DNA of 64,000 bases from positions 124,001-188,000 of the forward strand of contig NZ_NPKJ01000019.1 of the NCBI RefSeq assembly GCF_002284575.1. The letters run 5' to 3'. This document shows, piece by piece, positions 55,554 through 64,000 of this stretch (position 1 is its first letter; every line of letters begins with the position of its first letter). A program made the translations under genes and the position numbers. Below the pieces are notes generated by a model, which was given only the letters and a program-made list of their open reading frames with translations, was not told where the DNA came from and searched no databases. This stretch comes from Mesorhizobium temperatum. Its GTDB lineage: Bacteria > Pseudomonadota > Alphaproteobacteria > Rhizobiales > Rhizobiaceae.

Positions 55554-55829
55554 GATGCTTCCTCCTTCGAATGCGACGGACAATAGCCGTGCCGAAAGCC
55601 CAAGGCAATTCGACGCCGTCCGGCAAACCGCTGATATTGTTCGACGAAATAAATCGCGCCTTCGGGCGTAGCGTCATTGACCGCTCTGGCGCCATCCCCT
55701 ATGTACTGGGCCTTGCATGAACTGAACTTTGTTGCGCGCGCTGGCTGCGAAATCGCCGCTGCGCGCGGTTTGCTGCGCAGAATGGTTCGCCGGACCGATT
55801 GAAGGGTGCAGCCTTTTAGGAGTGCCGCC

Positions 55830-57047
55830 ATGGCAACGATGACCGCCGCGTCGACCCCTCCTTGGGCCACCGACAAGCCGACCGCCTTGCTGGTGCTGGC
55901 CGACGGCACCGTCATCGAGGGCCGCGGCCTTGGCGCCACCGGCTCCGCCGTCGCCGAGGTTTGCTTCAACACCGCGCTGACAGGCTATCAGGAAATCCTC
56001 ACCGACCCGTCCTACGCCGGCCAGATCGTCACCTTCACCTTCCCGCATATCGGCAATATCGGCACCAATGACGAGGACATCGAGGATCTCAATCCGGTTG
56101 CCCGCGCCGGCGCTGTCGGCGCCGTGTTCAAGGCCGATGTCACCAACCCGTCCAGCTATCGCGCCGCAGCTGGTCTCGACCAATGGCTGAAGAAACGCGG
56201 CATCGTCGCGCTTTCGGGCATCGACACCCGTGCGCTGACCGCGCTGATCCGTGAAAAGGGCATGCCCAACGCCGTCATCGCGCATGCGCCCGACGGCATC
56301 TTCGACATCGACGATCTGAAGCGCCGCGCCGCCGCCTGGTCCGGCCTGATCGGGCTTGATCTGGCCAAGGACGTCACTTCCGGCCAGTCCTCGGTCTGGC
56401 GCGAGACGCCCTGGGTCTGGGACGAGGGCTTTGGCGCACAGATCGATCCGTCCATGCACGTCGTCGCCATCGACTACGGCGTCAAGCGCAACATATTGCG
56501 CCTGCTTGCCGGTCTTGGCGCCAAGGTCACCGTGGTGCCGGCCAACACCGGCGCCGAGGAGATCCTCGCCATGCGGCCCGACGGCATCTTTCTCTCCAAC
56601 GGTCCCGGCGACCCGGAAGCCACCGGCGACTATGCCGTCCCGGTCATCCAGGACCTGCTGAAGACCGACATCCCGGTCTTCGGCATCTGCCTCGGCCACC
56701 AGATGCTGGCGCTGGCGCTGGGCGGCAAGACCGCAAAAATGCATCAGGGCCATCACGGCGCCAACCATCCGGTCAAGGATCACACCACCGGCAAAGTCGA
56801 GATCGTCTCGATGAACCACGGCTTTGCCGTCGATGCCGACTCGTTGCCCACGGGCGTCGAAGAAACCCACGTCTCGCTGTTCGACGGCTCGAACTGCGGC
56901 ATCACGCTGACAGGAAGGCCGGTGTTCTCGGTCCAGCATCATCCCGAAGCCTCGCCCGGCCCGCAGGATTCGCACTATCTGTTCCGCCGCTTTGTCAATC
57001 TCATCCGCGAAAAGCGCGGCGAGCCGGCGCTGGCGGAGCGCGCCTAA
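55830..57047 (+). CDS. carA: Carbamoyl-phosphate synthase small subunit
   Basis: A 405-residue glutamine amidotransferase subunit that supplies ammonia to CarB for arginine and pyrimidine synthesis. The N-terminal CPSase domain has FNTALTGYQEILTDPSYAGQIVTFT (in two blocks); the class I amidotransferase domain has the nucleophile Cys in FGICLGHQ and the His/Glu pair in VQHHPEASPGP. ATG 55830 follows AGGAG. carB is not adjacent; a convergent MFS gene ends one base after carA. Confidence 0.97.
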   Translation: MATMTAASTPPWATDKPTALLVLADGTVIEGRGLGATGSAVAEVCFNTALTGYQEILTDPSYAGQIVTFTFPHIGNIGTNDEDIEDLNPVARAGAVGAVFKADVTNPSSYRAAAGLDQWLKKRGIVALSGIDTRALTALIREKGMPNAVIAHAPDGIFDIDDLKRRAAAWSGLIGLDLAKDVTSGQSSVWRETPWVWDEGFGAQIDPSMHVVAIDYGVKRNILRLLAGLGAKVTVVPANTGAEEILAMRPDGIFLSNGPGDPEATGDYAVPVIQDLLKTDIPVFGICLGHQMLALALGGKTAKMHQGHHGANHPVKDHTTGKVEIVSMNHGFAVDADSLPTGVEETHVSLFDGSNCGITLTGRPVFSVQHHPEASPGPQDSHYLFRRFVNLIREKRGEPALAERA

Positions 57048-57048
57048 T

Positions 57049-58302
57049 TCAGGTTCGCACCGTCGCCGTCATGACGTCTTTCACCGCGACTGGCCTTTCG
57101 ACCCTGAGCACGAATGCGATCAGCGACAGAGTGAGAAAGATACCGCCGAGCACAAAGGGCGCGCCGCCGAACACCACCGGCGCGCTCGGCCCGGTGAACC
57201 AGGCGAAGATTCCCGTATAAAGCAACGGCGTGATGATGCTGGTGATCGAAAACACGCTCGTCATCGCACCTTGCAATTCGCCTTGCGCGGAGGGCGGCAC
57301 CTTGGCCGCCGCCAGGCTCCGCAGCGGCGGGTCGGCCAGCGCCTCGAGGCAGGTCGCTACGATCACCGCATAGATCATCCAGCCCTTCCAAGCCGCGGCA
57401 TAGCCGAAGGCGGCGAGCGCGGTAAAAGCAAGGCCGATGGCAGCGGTCCGCCATTCGCCGAGCCGTGGAATGACGCGCGGCAGGACAAAACCCATCACCA
57501 GTGCCCCGCCGAGGCCGAAGACGCCGAGAGAGAAGCCGATCTGCTGTTCGCTCCAGCCGTAGCGGTAGCTGCCGACGAACGACCACACGGCAGGGTACAT
57601 CATGTGGCCGAGCGTCATCAGGAAGAACACCAGCCCGATCCAGCCGATGCCATGATAGTTGCGCATCTGCTTCAGGGCGCCGAGAGGATTGGCGCGGCGC
57701 CACTCGAATCGCCGACGGTGGTGCTGCTCCAGGGTTTCCGGCAGGAAGAACCAGCCAACGATGAAGTTGATGAGAGCAAGCACCGCCGCGCCCCAGAACG
57801 GCACGCGTGGCCCGAATTCGCCAAGCAACCCGCCCAGCACCGGGCCGATGATGAAACCGACACCGAAGGCGATGCCAAGCAGGCCGAAATTCTTCGCCCT
57901 GTTCTCGTCGGTGCTGACATCGGCGATAAAGGCGGAGGCGGTCGAATAGCTGGCGCCGCTGATGCCGGCCAGCACCCGGCCGATGAACAGGACCGAATAC
58001 GACCAGGCCACCGCGCAGATCAGATTGTCGATGGCGAAGGTCAGCACCGAGGCCAGCAGGATCGGGCGCCGGCCAAAGCGGTCGCTGAGATTGCCGACCA
58101 GCGGCGCGAACAGGAACTGCATGGCCGCGTAGACGAAGAACAGCCAGCCGCCTTCGATTGCCGCTTCGCTGACGCCGACGCCGGTCAGCTCCTGCAGATA
58201 GGCCGGCAGCACAGGCATGATGATGCCGATGCCGGTGATGTCGAGCAGCAGCGTGGTGAAAACAAGCGCAAGGCCCCGCCTGGCGGTTTTGGCTTCGATC
58301 AT
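57049..58302 (-). CDS. MFS transporter, TCR/Tet-like
   Basis: A 417-residue, twelve-helix exporter related to TetA: LLDITGIGIIMPVLPAYLQEL in helix 1, GNLSDRFGRRPILLAS in loop 2-3 (motif A) and IGFSLGVFGLGGALV in the second half. Motif A and length match class TetA proteins, but tetracycline transport is not shown by the sequence. It converges on carA with a one-base gap. Confidence 0.9.
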   Translation of the reverse strand: MIEAKTARRGLALVFTTLLLDITGIGIIMPVLPAYLQELTGVGVSEAAIEGGWLFFVYAAMQFLFAPLVGNLSDRFGRRPILLASVLTFAIDNLICAVAWSYSVLFIGRVLAGISGASYSTASAFIADVSTDENRAKNFGLLGIAFGVGFIIGPVLGGLLGEFGPRVPFWGAAVLALINFIVGWFFLPETLEQHHRRRFEWRRANPLGALKQMRNYHGIGWIGLVFFLMTLGHMMYPAVWSFVGSYRYGWSEQQIGFSLGVFGLGGALVMGFVLPRVIPRLGEWRTAAIGLAFTALAAFGYAAAWKGWMIYAVIVATCLEALADPPLRSLAAAKVPPSAQGELQGAMTSVFSITSIITPLLYTGIFAWFTGPSAPVVFGGAPFVLGGIFLTLSLIAFVLRVERPVAVKDVMTATVRT

Positions 58303-58489
58303 GACGGTATCGACTCCTGGAGCCGCCTCGGAGCGAAGGCGGAAGGGCTCGTTATAGGCGAGTCAGCCGCACAGAACAATAAGGGAACACGCCAGGAATT
58401 TTTATGCTGACATCGACTCGACATGAGCGCGGCCACATCCGGCATCACCGCCCGCGCTTCAACGGTCATTCAACGAAAGTTCGAACACC

Positions 58490-59416
58490 TCAGATCGGAG
58501 TGTTGAACGTATCGCAGTCCGACAGCTTACCGCTCCTGTAGCCACGCGCCAGCCAGGTCTGCCGCTGCTGCGAGGTGCCATGGTTGAAGCTCTCCGGCAC
58601 GATATAGCCCTGCATCTTCTTCTGCATCGTGTCGTCGCCGATCTGCTGGGCCGCGTTCAGCGCCTCGTCCATGTCGCCCTGCTCCAGGATTCCCTTCTGC
58701 CCGGTGAAATGCGCCCAGACGCCGGCGAAGCAATCCGCCTGAAGCTCGACCTGCACCGACATGTGGTTGGCCTCGGCCTCGCCCATTTGCTGCCGCATCT
58801 GATTGAACTTGGGCAGGATGCCGGTGATGTTCTGGACATGATGGCCGACCTCATGCGCGATCACATAGGCCTGGGCGAAATCGCCAGAGGCGCCGAATTG
58901 CTGGTCGAGCTGCTGGAAAAAGGTCGTGTCGAGATAGACCTTGCGGTCGCCGGGGCAGTAGAACGGGCCGGCCGCGGAAGAGGCGAAGCCGCAGGCTGAG
59001 CGGATCTGACCGCTGAACAGGACCAGCTTGGGGTCTTCGTAGGTCAGGCCCTCGGCCTGGAAAATGCCGGTCCAGGTGTCCTCGGTCTCGGCCAGCACCG
59101 TGGAGACGAACTGCTTCATCTCGTCGGAGGCCGGCGCACCGGTGCCCTGCCCGCTATTGTCGGTGATCTGACCGCCGCCCGGCCCCACGCCACCATCGCC
59201 GCCGGCCAGGATCTGCAGCGGGTCGATGCCAATGGCCTTCAGACCGAAATACAGAACCACGAGAATGACGATGGTCGACAGCGACATTCCGCCGCCGGAA
59301 CGGCCGCCGATCGGGATGCGGAGACGGCCGGGGCCGCCGCGCGGCAGGTTGAACCCGCCGCCCTGGCCGCGTTGGTCCTCGACATTGTCACTCTGACGAC
59401 GACCCTTCCACAGCAT
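58490..59416 (-). CDS. YpfJ-type neutral zinc metallopeptidase
   Basis: A 308-residue protein of the YpfJ/KPN_02809 family. One membrane helix near residues 44-64 (MSLSTIVILVVLYFGLKAIG) anchors it; the rest faces outward. The zinc site is VIAHEVGHHVQN, with the third ligand in ELQADCFAGVWA. AGPFYCPGDRKVYLDTTFF and the C-terminal GTSQQRQTWLARGYRSG are family marks. The substrate is unknown. Confidence 0.93.
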   Translation of the reverse strand: MLWKGRRQSDNVEDQRGQGGGFNLPRGGPGRLRIPIGGRSGGGMSLSTIVILVVLYFGLKAIGIDPLQILAGGDGGVGPGGGQITDNSGQGTGAPASDEMKQFVSTVLAETEDTWTGIFQAEGLTYEDPKLVLFSGQIRSACGFASSAAGPFYCPGDRKVYLDTTFFQQLDQQFGASGDFAQAYVIAHEVGHHVQNITGILPKFNQMRQQMGEAEANHMSVQVELQADCFAGVWAHFTGQKGILEQGDMDEALNAAQQIGDDTMQKKMQGYIVPESFNHGTSQQRQTWLARGYRSGKLSDCDTFNTPI

Positions 59417-59616
59417 GGCAACTCTCCGCGACGCGCGTATCGGTAACCTGCCGATCTCATGGCCCGATCCGACCCAACAAACAATTATCTCAATGGTTGC
59501 GCCAAGTCACAGTATTTTTCGTATGAAGGGCCGCAGGCTCTGGGGTGGATCGATGCACGACACCCGCGGCTGAGAAGCCTGCCGGCGCTTTTTTTGGTCC
59601 GGACTTGGCGGCTAGC

Positions 59617-59805
59617 TCAGATCTTCTGCTTGGTACCCGCGCCCTTGCCGTCCGAGCTTTTCGAGCGCTCCTCGAAGCGGGCCTCACCCTTCTTGAGCGG
59701 GCGTCCAGTATCCGCTTCGGTCTTGCGTTCGTCCTTCGCCGCAGCCTGCTTCAATCCCTTGGCCGCTTGCTTGCCCTTCGCTGTCGGTGCCTGTTCAACG
59801 CCCAT
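59617..59805 (-). CDS. Small basic hypothetical protein
   Basis: A 62-residue, lysine-rich, probably disordered protein (AKGKQAAKGLKQAAAKDERK, then GRPLKKGEARFEERSKSS). ATG 59805 follows GAGGAGGA with ideal spacing. I do not recognise a named family; proteins of this composition are found widely in rhizobia. Confidence 0.7.
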   Translation of the reverse strand: MGVEQAPTAKGKQAAKGLKQAAAKDERKTEADTGRPLKKGEARFEERSKSSDGKGAGTKQKI

Positions 59806-59902
59806 GGTATCCTCCTCGGTCTCGCGCCAATCGCGTGGCACGATCTCAAACGCAGCGGCAACGCGGCGGTTCCGGCAGGACTGTCGGCAATGGCGGTTAG
59901 AC

Positions 59903-60103
59903 TTAGCGTGTCGCCGTCATTGCCTTGCGAAACGCTTCTAGCGTCTCGGCGCTGACATGGTGCTCGATGCCATCGGAATTGATACGCGCCGTTTCGGCGC
60001 TGACGCCGAGCGAACGCAGCAAGGCTTCCACCTTCTGATGGCAAATGCGGCGCTCTTCCGCTGCCTTGCGGCCGGCGGCCGCCACTGAAGGGATCCAGAA
60101 CAA
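59903..60103 (-). CDS. Possible small helical protein
   Basis: A 66-codon frame: RKAAEERRICHQKVEALLRSLGVSAETARINSDGIEHHVSAETLEAFRKAM. The charged helical pattern and the absence of odd residues make it plausible, but the start is uncertain and no ribosome site is clear. Known family not recognised. Confidence 0.4.
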   Translation of the reverse strand: MFWIPSVAAAGRKAAEERRICHQKVEALLRSLGVSAETARINSDGIEHHVSAETLEAFRKAMTATR

Positions 60104-60173
60104 ACCGCAAAGCGTCGGCCAGAGGCGATCTGGACTGACGCGACAAATCGGCAGTCTGCGCTATCTTGATGCC

Positions 60174-61016
60174 ATGACCGATCTTGCCGATGTGCGCCGC
60201 TTTTATGCACGACTGATGGCTGCCAATGCAGGTTGGGCCGATCCACGTCTCGAAGCAGCTTTCGCCGCGGTGTCGCGCGAAGCCTTTCTCGGGCCTGGGC
60301 CGTGGACGGTCGTCGCCGGCAACGGCAAGGTTGAAACGCCGAGCGCCGATCCTGTTCACGTCTATCAGAACGTGCTGGTGTCACTCGACGCCGACAAGGG
60401 CATCAACAATGGCGAGCCGTTCCTGCACGCCATGTGGATCGGCAGAGTGGCGCCAAAACCCGGCGAGACGGTCACCCATGTCGGCGCCGGCACCGGCTAT
60501 TACACAGCTCTGCTGGCACAGCTGGTTTCGCCGGGCGGCGCAGTCACCGCCTTCGAACTGGAGGCCGATCTTGCCGCCCGCGCGAGAAAGAATCTCGAAG
60601 CCTATGGCAATGTGACCATTATCCATGGCGATGCGGTCATCGGCGGCCTGCCACCGTCCGACATCATCTATGTCAATGCCGGCGTCGCGGCACCACCAGC
60701 CGAATGGCTGAAGGCGCTGAAGCCCGGCGGCCGCATTGTCTTTCCGTGGCGTCCGGCCGAGCGCGTTGGCCTTGCGGTGATGGTAACCCGCATGGATAAG
60801 GGCTTTGCCTGCGACCCGTTCATGCGGTCATGGTTCATTCCTTGCATCGGTGCCTCGGCGGCAACTCCCGCACCGAAATTCCTCAACCGCGACAAGGCCG
60901 CACGCAGCCGTTCGATCTGGCTGACGGCCGACAAGACGCCGGACCGCACCGCTACTGCTGTCATCGGCGACGTCTGGTTCTCGTCGCAAGATGTTGGCGG
61001 CAGGCGGTCGCAATGA
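60174..61016 (+). CDS. PCMT-like methyltransferase
   Basis: A 280-residue SAM-dependent methyltransferase of the protein-isoaspartate family: AFAAVSREAFLGPGPWTV at the start, THVGAGTGYYTALLAQLV as the SAM loop, FELEADLAARARKNLEAYGNVTIIHGDA and DIIYVNAGVAAPPAEWLKALKPGGRIVFPW. It lacks the usual PIMT substrate signatures, so the substrate is open. ATG 60174 gives the family start; it is unrelated in context to the island PIMT-like gene. Confidence 0.88.
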   Translation: MTDLADVRRFYARLMAANAGWADPRLEAAFAAVSREAFLGPGPWTVVAGNGKVETPSADPVHVYQNVLVSLDADKGINNGEPFLHAMWIGRVAPKPGETVTHVGAGTGYYTALLAQLVSPGGAVTAFELEADLAARARKNLEAYGNVTIIHGDAVIGGLPPSDIIYVNAGVAAPPAEWLKALKPGGRIVFPWRPAERVGLAVMVTRMDKGFACDPFMRSWFIPCIGASAATPAPKFLNRDKAARSRSIWLTADKTPDRTATAVIGDVWFSSQDVGGRRSQ

Positions 61017-61161
61017 CATCGCCGAGGCGAGGCATCCGATTGCTTGCCCGCCGGCTGGAGCGCAGGAAGTTTTTTCCGGCCCTGTCGGACCGGCGTCCGC
61101 TCGCACGTCCTTTGGCCGAAATCCGGCGGCAACGGCACGGATGATGAAAAGGGAGAATCCA

Positions 61162-61815
61162 ATGAGGAAGATCATCACTGCGACATTCGTCAGCCTCGAC
61201 GGCGTCATGCAGGCGCCTGGCGGTCCGGAAGAAGACCCGACCGGCGGTTTCGAATTCGGTGGCTGGACGTTCCATTACTGGGACGACGTCGGGGGCGCCT
61301 TTATTGGTGAGACCTTCGCAAAACCCTTCGCGCTGCTCCTCGGCCGGAAGACCTACGACATCTTCGCCGCGCATTGGCCGTACCAGAAGAGCGGTCCGAT
61401 CGCCGACAGCTTCAACGCCGCCACAAAATATGTGGCCACCCACAGGCCCGATACGCTGTCGTGGCAAAACAGCCAATCGCTCGGCGACGACGTCGTGGCC
61501 AGACTGCGTCAGCTCAAGCAGGAGGACGGCCCCGACCTGCTCATCCAGGGTTCGAGCGAACTCATCCAGACCTTGCTCGCCAATGACTTGATCGACCAGA
61601 TCAGCCTGCTGACCTTCCCGCTGGTGCTGGGCAAGGGCAAGCGGCTGTTTGGCAGCGGCGCAATTCCGGCGGCCTTCAAGCTGAGCCGCTCACAGGTGTC
61701 GACCACCGGCGTCATCATGGCGACCTATGAACGCGCCGGTGAGATCAAGACCGGGTCCTTCGCCCAGCAACAGCCGTCCGAAGCCGAGATCGAGAGACGC
61801 CGAACCTGGAAATAG
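61162..61815 (+). CDS. Dihydrofolate reductase-like (RibD C-terminal) protein
   Basis: A 217-residue protein of the RibD_C/YwjB group: KIITATFVSLDGVMQAPGG at the start, LLLGRKTYDIFAAHWPY, LLIQGSSELIQTLLANDLIDQ and FPLVLGKGKRLFG. These are NADPH-dependent reductases of unknown substrate. ATG 61162 follows GGGAGA. Last 20 residues form a charged tail. Confidence 0.92.
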   Translation: MRKIITATFVSLDGVMQAPGGPEEDPTGGFEFGGWTFHYWDDVGGAFIGETFAKPFALLLGRKTYDIFAAHWPYQKSGPIADSFNAATKYVATHRPDTLSWQNSQSLGDDVVARLRQLKQEDGPDLLIQGSSELIQTLLANDLIDQISLLTFPLVLGKGKRLFGSGAIPAAFKLSRSQVSTTGVIMATYERAGEIKTGSFAQQQPSEAEIERRRTWK

Positions 61816-61889
61816 GCGACCGCCCAAGCGCGCACCGCGTTAACAACAGGGATGGCCGAGCACCGGCTGTCCCCTTGCTATTTTGCCGA

Positions 61890-62759
61890 TCACGCCGCCT
61901 GTTGCCGCCGGGCCAGTCCGTCGCGGATACACGCGGCAAATTCCCGCGCCGCCGGCCCGACCCCATGCTTCGGCAGATGCAAATTGATCGAGAAATTCGG
62001 CAAGGCCGGCAGCTCCGGATCGGCGGACAGAATATCAAGATCGCTGGGCACTGTGGAGGCCAGCCAGGTCGTGACGGCCAGATCCGAACGCACAGTCGCC
62101 GTCGTCGCGTCGAGGTTGCCGTTCTCGAATACGGTCCGCCATTCCAGCCCGTGCTCGTTGAGCGCCGCCAGCACCGCAGGACGGAAGGCACAGGTGTCGG
62201 CCACCATCGAAACCGGCAAGGGCCGCTTGCACTGGGCTATGCCGCCTTTGGCGCCGACCCAGACCAGCCGGTCGATGGCGAGACATTCGCCGGCGGACGG
62301 ACCGACCGGTTCCTCGATCACGGCAAGGTCTATCGTGCCAGCTGCCAATGCCGCCGCAAGCTCCGGCGACGAGGCGCAGACCAGCGAAATCTCGACCTGC
62401 TGATAGGTCTCAGCATAGGTCTTCAGCACCGGCGCAAGCATGGTGCCAACCAGATCATACGGCACGCCGAGCCGCACCTCACCCGCGACCGCGCTGATCG
62501 CCATCTCGGCCCAGATCTCGTCATTCAGGGAGAGCAAGCGCTTGCCCTTGCCGAACAGTCGTTCCCCGGAACGGGTCAGTCTCAGGCCGCGCCGGTCGCG
62601 CTCGAATAGGCTGCAGCCGAGAACCTCCTCCAGCCGCTTGATCTGCTGGCTGACGGCACCTTGCGTCAGATGCAGCGCGTTCGCCGCCGCCGTCATGCTG
62701 GCCGTGGCGGCGACGGTGACGAAGGTCCGGATCAGGGACGTGTCGAGATTGCGGATCAT
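61890..62759 (-). CDS. LysR regulator divergent from LysE exporter
   Basis: A 289-residue LysR protein: helix-turn-helix in residues 5-62 (LDTSLIRTFVTVAATASMTAAANALHLTQ in two blocks, SQQIKRLEEVLG), then effector domain with GTIDLAVIEEPVG. Position and orientation fit control of the divergent LysE-type exporter gene (95-base gap). The frame is open far upstream, but ATG 62759 is the family start. Confidence 0.93.
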   Translation of the reverse strand: MIRNLDTSLIRTFVTVAATASMTAAANALHLTQGAVSQQIKRLEEVLGCSLFERDRRGLRLTRSGERLFGKGKRLLSLNDEIWAEMAISAVAGEVRLGVPYDLVGTMLAPVLKTYAETYQQVEISLVCASSPELAAALAAGTIDLAVIEEPVGPSAGECLAIDRLVWVGAKGGIAQCKRPLPVSMVADTCAFRPAVLAALNEHGLEWRTVFENGNLDATTATVRSDLAVTTWLASTVPSDLDILSADPELPALPNFSINLHLPKHGVGPAAREFAACIRDGLARRQQAA

Positions 62760-62854
62760 TGTTGCATTATATTCTCTAATGCCAACCATGACAAACATTT
62801 CATTTACTGATGCATTCCCATGCTTAGCATGCTGGTTCCAACCGAGGAAACAAC

Positions 62855-63454
62855 ATGTTTGAGGCCATCTTTCCGCTCTTCCTGTTTGCCTTGGTCTCGA
62901 CCTCCACGCCCGGCATGGCCACGACCTTGTCGACTGCATCCGGGGCACAGTTCGGCTTTCGGCGCTCTGTTCCGCTGATGGCTGGAAGTGCGGCCGGCCT
63001 GGCCACGGTGGCTGCGGCAGGTGCGGCCGGGCTCGCCGGCCTGTTGGCAGCCGCTCCGTCACTGCAGCTGGCGATGAAGGTAGCCGGATCGCTCTATCTG
63101 ATCTGGCTCGCATGGAAGATCGGCCGCAGCGGTCCACCCAATCTGGACGTGGCCATGTCCAAGCCGAACAGCTTTTTCGGTGGCGTGGGCCTGCAATGGA
63201 TGAACCCCAAGGGTTGGGCCATGGGTCTGGGAGCGGCGGCATCCTTTGCCGCCCTCGCCAACGGACCGTTGCAGCTCGCCTTTCTGCTCGGCACGGTCTT
63301 CGGCCTGGCAGCCGCGCTGTCACTGTCGGCGTGGTGCGTGGCGGGCACGCTGCTCGCGCGGTTGCTCAGAACCGAGCGGCAGTGGCGCGTGCTCAACGCC
63401 GTGCTTGGGCTGCTGCTGGCCGCCTCGATCATTCCGATGTGGCAGCCAGCATAG
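62855..63454 (+). CDS. LysE-family amino acid exporter
   Basis: A 199-residue membrane protein with six helices of the LysE/RhtB fold: FALVSTSTPGMATTLSTASGAQFGFRRSVPLM (two blocks) in the first loop, AGSLYLIWLAWKIGRSG and VGLQWMNPKGWAMGLGA. These export amino acids or homoserine-like compounds. A LysR gene is divergent. The start is ATG 62855. Confidence 0.92.
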   Translation: MFEAIFPLFLFALVSTSTPGMATTLSTASGAQFGFRRSVPLMAGSAAGLATVAAAGAAGLAGLLAAAPSLQLAMKVAGSLYLIWLAWKIGRSGPPNLDVAMSKPNSFFGGVGLQWMNPKGWAMGLGAAASFAALANGPLQLAFLLGTVFGLAAALSLSAWCVAGTLLARLLRTERQWRVLNAVLGLLLAASIIPMWQPA

Positions 63455-63614
63455 ATGCTGATGCTCAGGCGGCGTAGCCCAGCAGCGTTTCGAGGACATG
63501 GTCGACAAGGAGCAGGCGGCAAGGCTGCGCGCGCGCTGAATGACATCGCCGCGCTGGATTTTGGTATACCGCCGGCAGCGCCCTGAGGTCTCGGACGGCC
63601 GGCGGTAGCCAGAC

Positions 63615-64000
63615 TTACTCCGCCGGCATGGCAATCGGCCGCGCCGCCCGGTGGCCGGCCAGCATGACGCCAAGACCCAGGACCGGGAACACTGCTGCGA
63701 CTAGGCCGAGATCGGCTGGCGCGCCATAGCGCAGCACCGCGCCGCCGACGACGGCGCCCAGCGCCACGCCGAGATAGAGCGCCGAACCGTTGAGCGACAG
63801 CACGATGGGCGCTGCGTCGGGCGCCAGCCTGATGATGCGGCTGGCCTGCGCCGGCGGGAAGGCCCAGCCGACGATGCCCCACGGCACCATCATGGCCATC
63901 AGCGCCGGCCCGGCGATGCTGTGCGGCAGGAATGCCGGGATGACCGAAAGCATCACCAGCATGACCGCACTCAGCGCCAGCGACCAGCTGACGGTGCGCG
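63615..64000 (-). CDS. MFS transporter, C-terminal part only
   Basis: The last 128 codons of a minus-strand gene that extends beyond the window. Four hydrophobic segments (such as LMAMMVPWGIVGWAFPPAQAS, YLGVALGAVVGGAVL) match the second half of DHA1-type MFS proteins. The start is not visible. Confidence 0.8.
   Translation of the reverse strand, partial: RTVSWSLALSAVMLVMLSVIPAFLPHSIAGPALMAMMVPWGIVGWAFPPAQASRIIRLAPDAAPIVLSLNGSALYLGVALGAVVGGAVLRYGAPADLGLVAAVFPVLGLGVMLAGHRAARPIAMPAE

Noticed and set aside
55674..56975. Minus-strand open frame of 433 codons opposite carA
   Set aside because: Antisense shadow; carA motifs are complete.
56992..58410. Plus-strand open frame of 472 codons opposite the Tet-like MFS gene
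   Set aside because: Antisense shadow; the minus-strand product has twelve helices and motif A.

Overview
The window reads as a GC-rich chromosomal segment of an alphaproteobacterium of the order Rhizobiales, most likely Mesorhizobium or a close relative. The evidence is the gene order murA, DUF2948, hisD, UPF0262, phosphatase, infA, maf, yacG, tRNA-Phe, the Bp26/Omp28-like protein, the rpoD and dnaG sequences, and small palindromic intergenic repeats of rhizobial style. This assignment rests on recognition of families and gene order, not on a database search.

Region by region: 1-5.2 kb holds two related LysR regulators (the first broken by frameshifts), a DUF302 protein, an MFS exporter, an exported cupin and a small exported protein that has two decayed copies behind it. 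5.2-6.1 kb is a patatin-like protein without its catalytic serine. 6.3-9.0 kb is a bufferin-type RiPP operon (precursor, MNIO enzyme, partner protein, DoxX membrane protein). 9.0-15.5 kb is core: tRNA-Thr, murA, hisD, infA, maf, yacG and tRNA-Phe.

15.5-28.8 kb is an accessory island lying between tRNA-Phe and a CAT-anticodon tRNA, with a tyrosine integrase at each end and an IS91-type element with its own recombinase in the middle. Its cargo is (i) three overlapping genes for one exported protein and two lipoproteins, and (ii) a tightly overlapped four-gene set coding for an isoaspartyl-methyltransferase-like enzyme, a JmjC/cupin-8 hydroxylase, a 75-residue peptide and a ferritin-like diiron protein. 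The second set looks like an undescribed peptide-modifying pathway and is the strongest novelty candidate in the window.

28.9-43.9 kb is mixed backbone: Bp26-like protein, a UPF0260 Fe-S type protein, a long OmpA-domain protein with repeated Pro/Glu/Lys segments, a short-chain dehydrogenase, an active HtrA-like protease divergent from a triad-less HtrA homologue coupled to a LuxR-type regulator, an arginase-family enzyme, a VOC/TetR pair with visible operators, LysR/azoreductase, HlyU-like, PadR with visible operators, DUF393 and GYD proteins. 44.0-48.5 kb is the rpoD-dnaG macromolecular synthesis region. 48.6-64 kb holds a RcnB-like protein, a Na/Pi-cotransporter-like protein, MFS transporters, two DUF1801 proteins flanking a second arginase-family gene, yqeY, carA, a YpfJ-type metalloprotease, a PCMT-like methyltransferase, a dihydrofolate-reductase-like protein, a LysR/LysE divergent pair and a partial MFS gene at the edge.

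No rRNA genes, CRISPR arrays or replication origin were seen.
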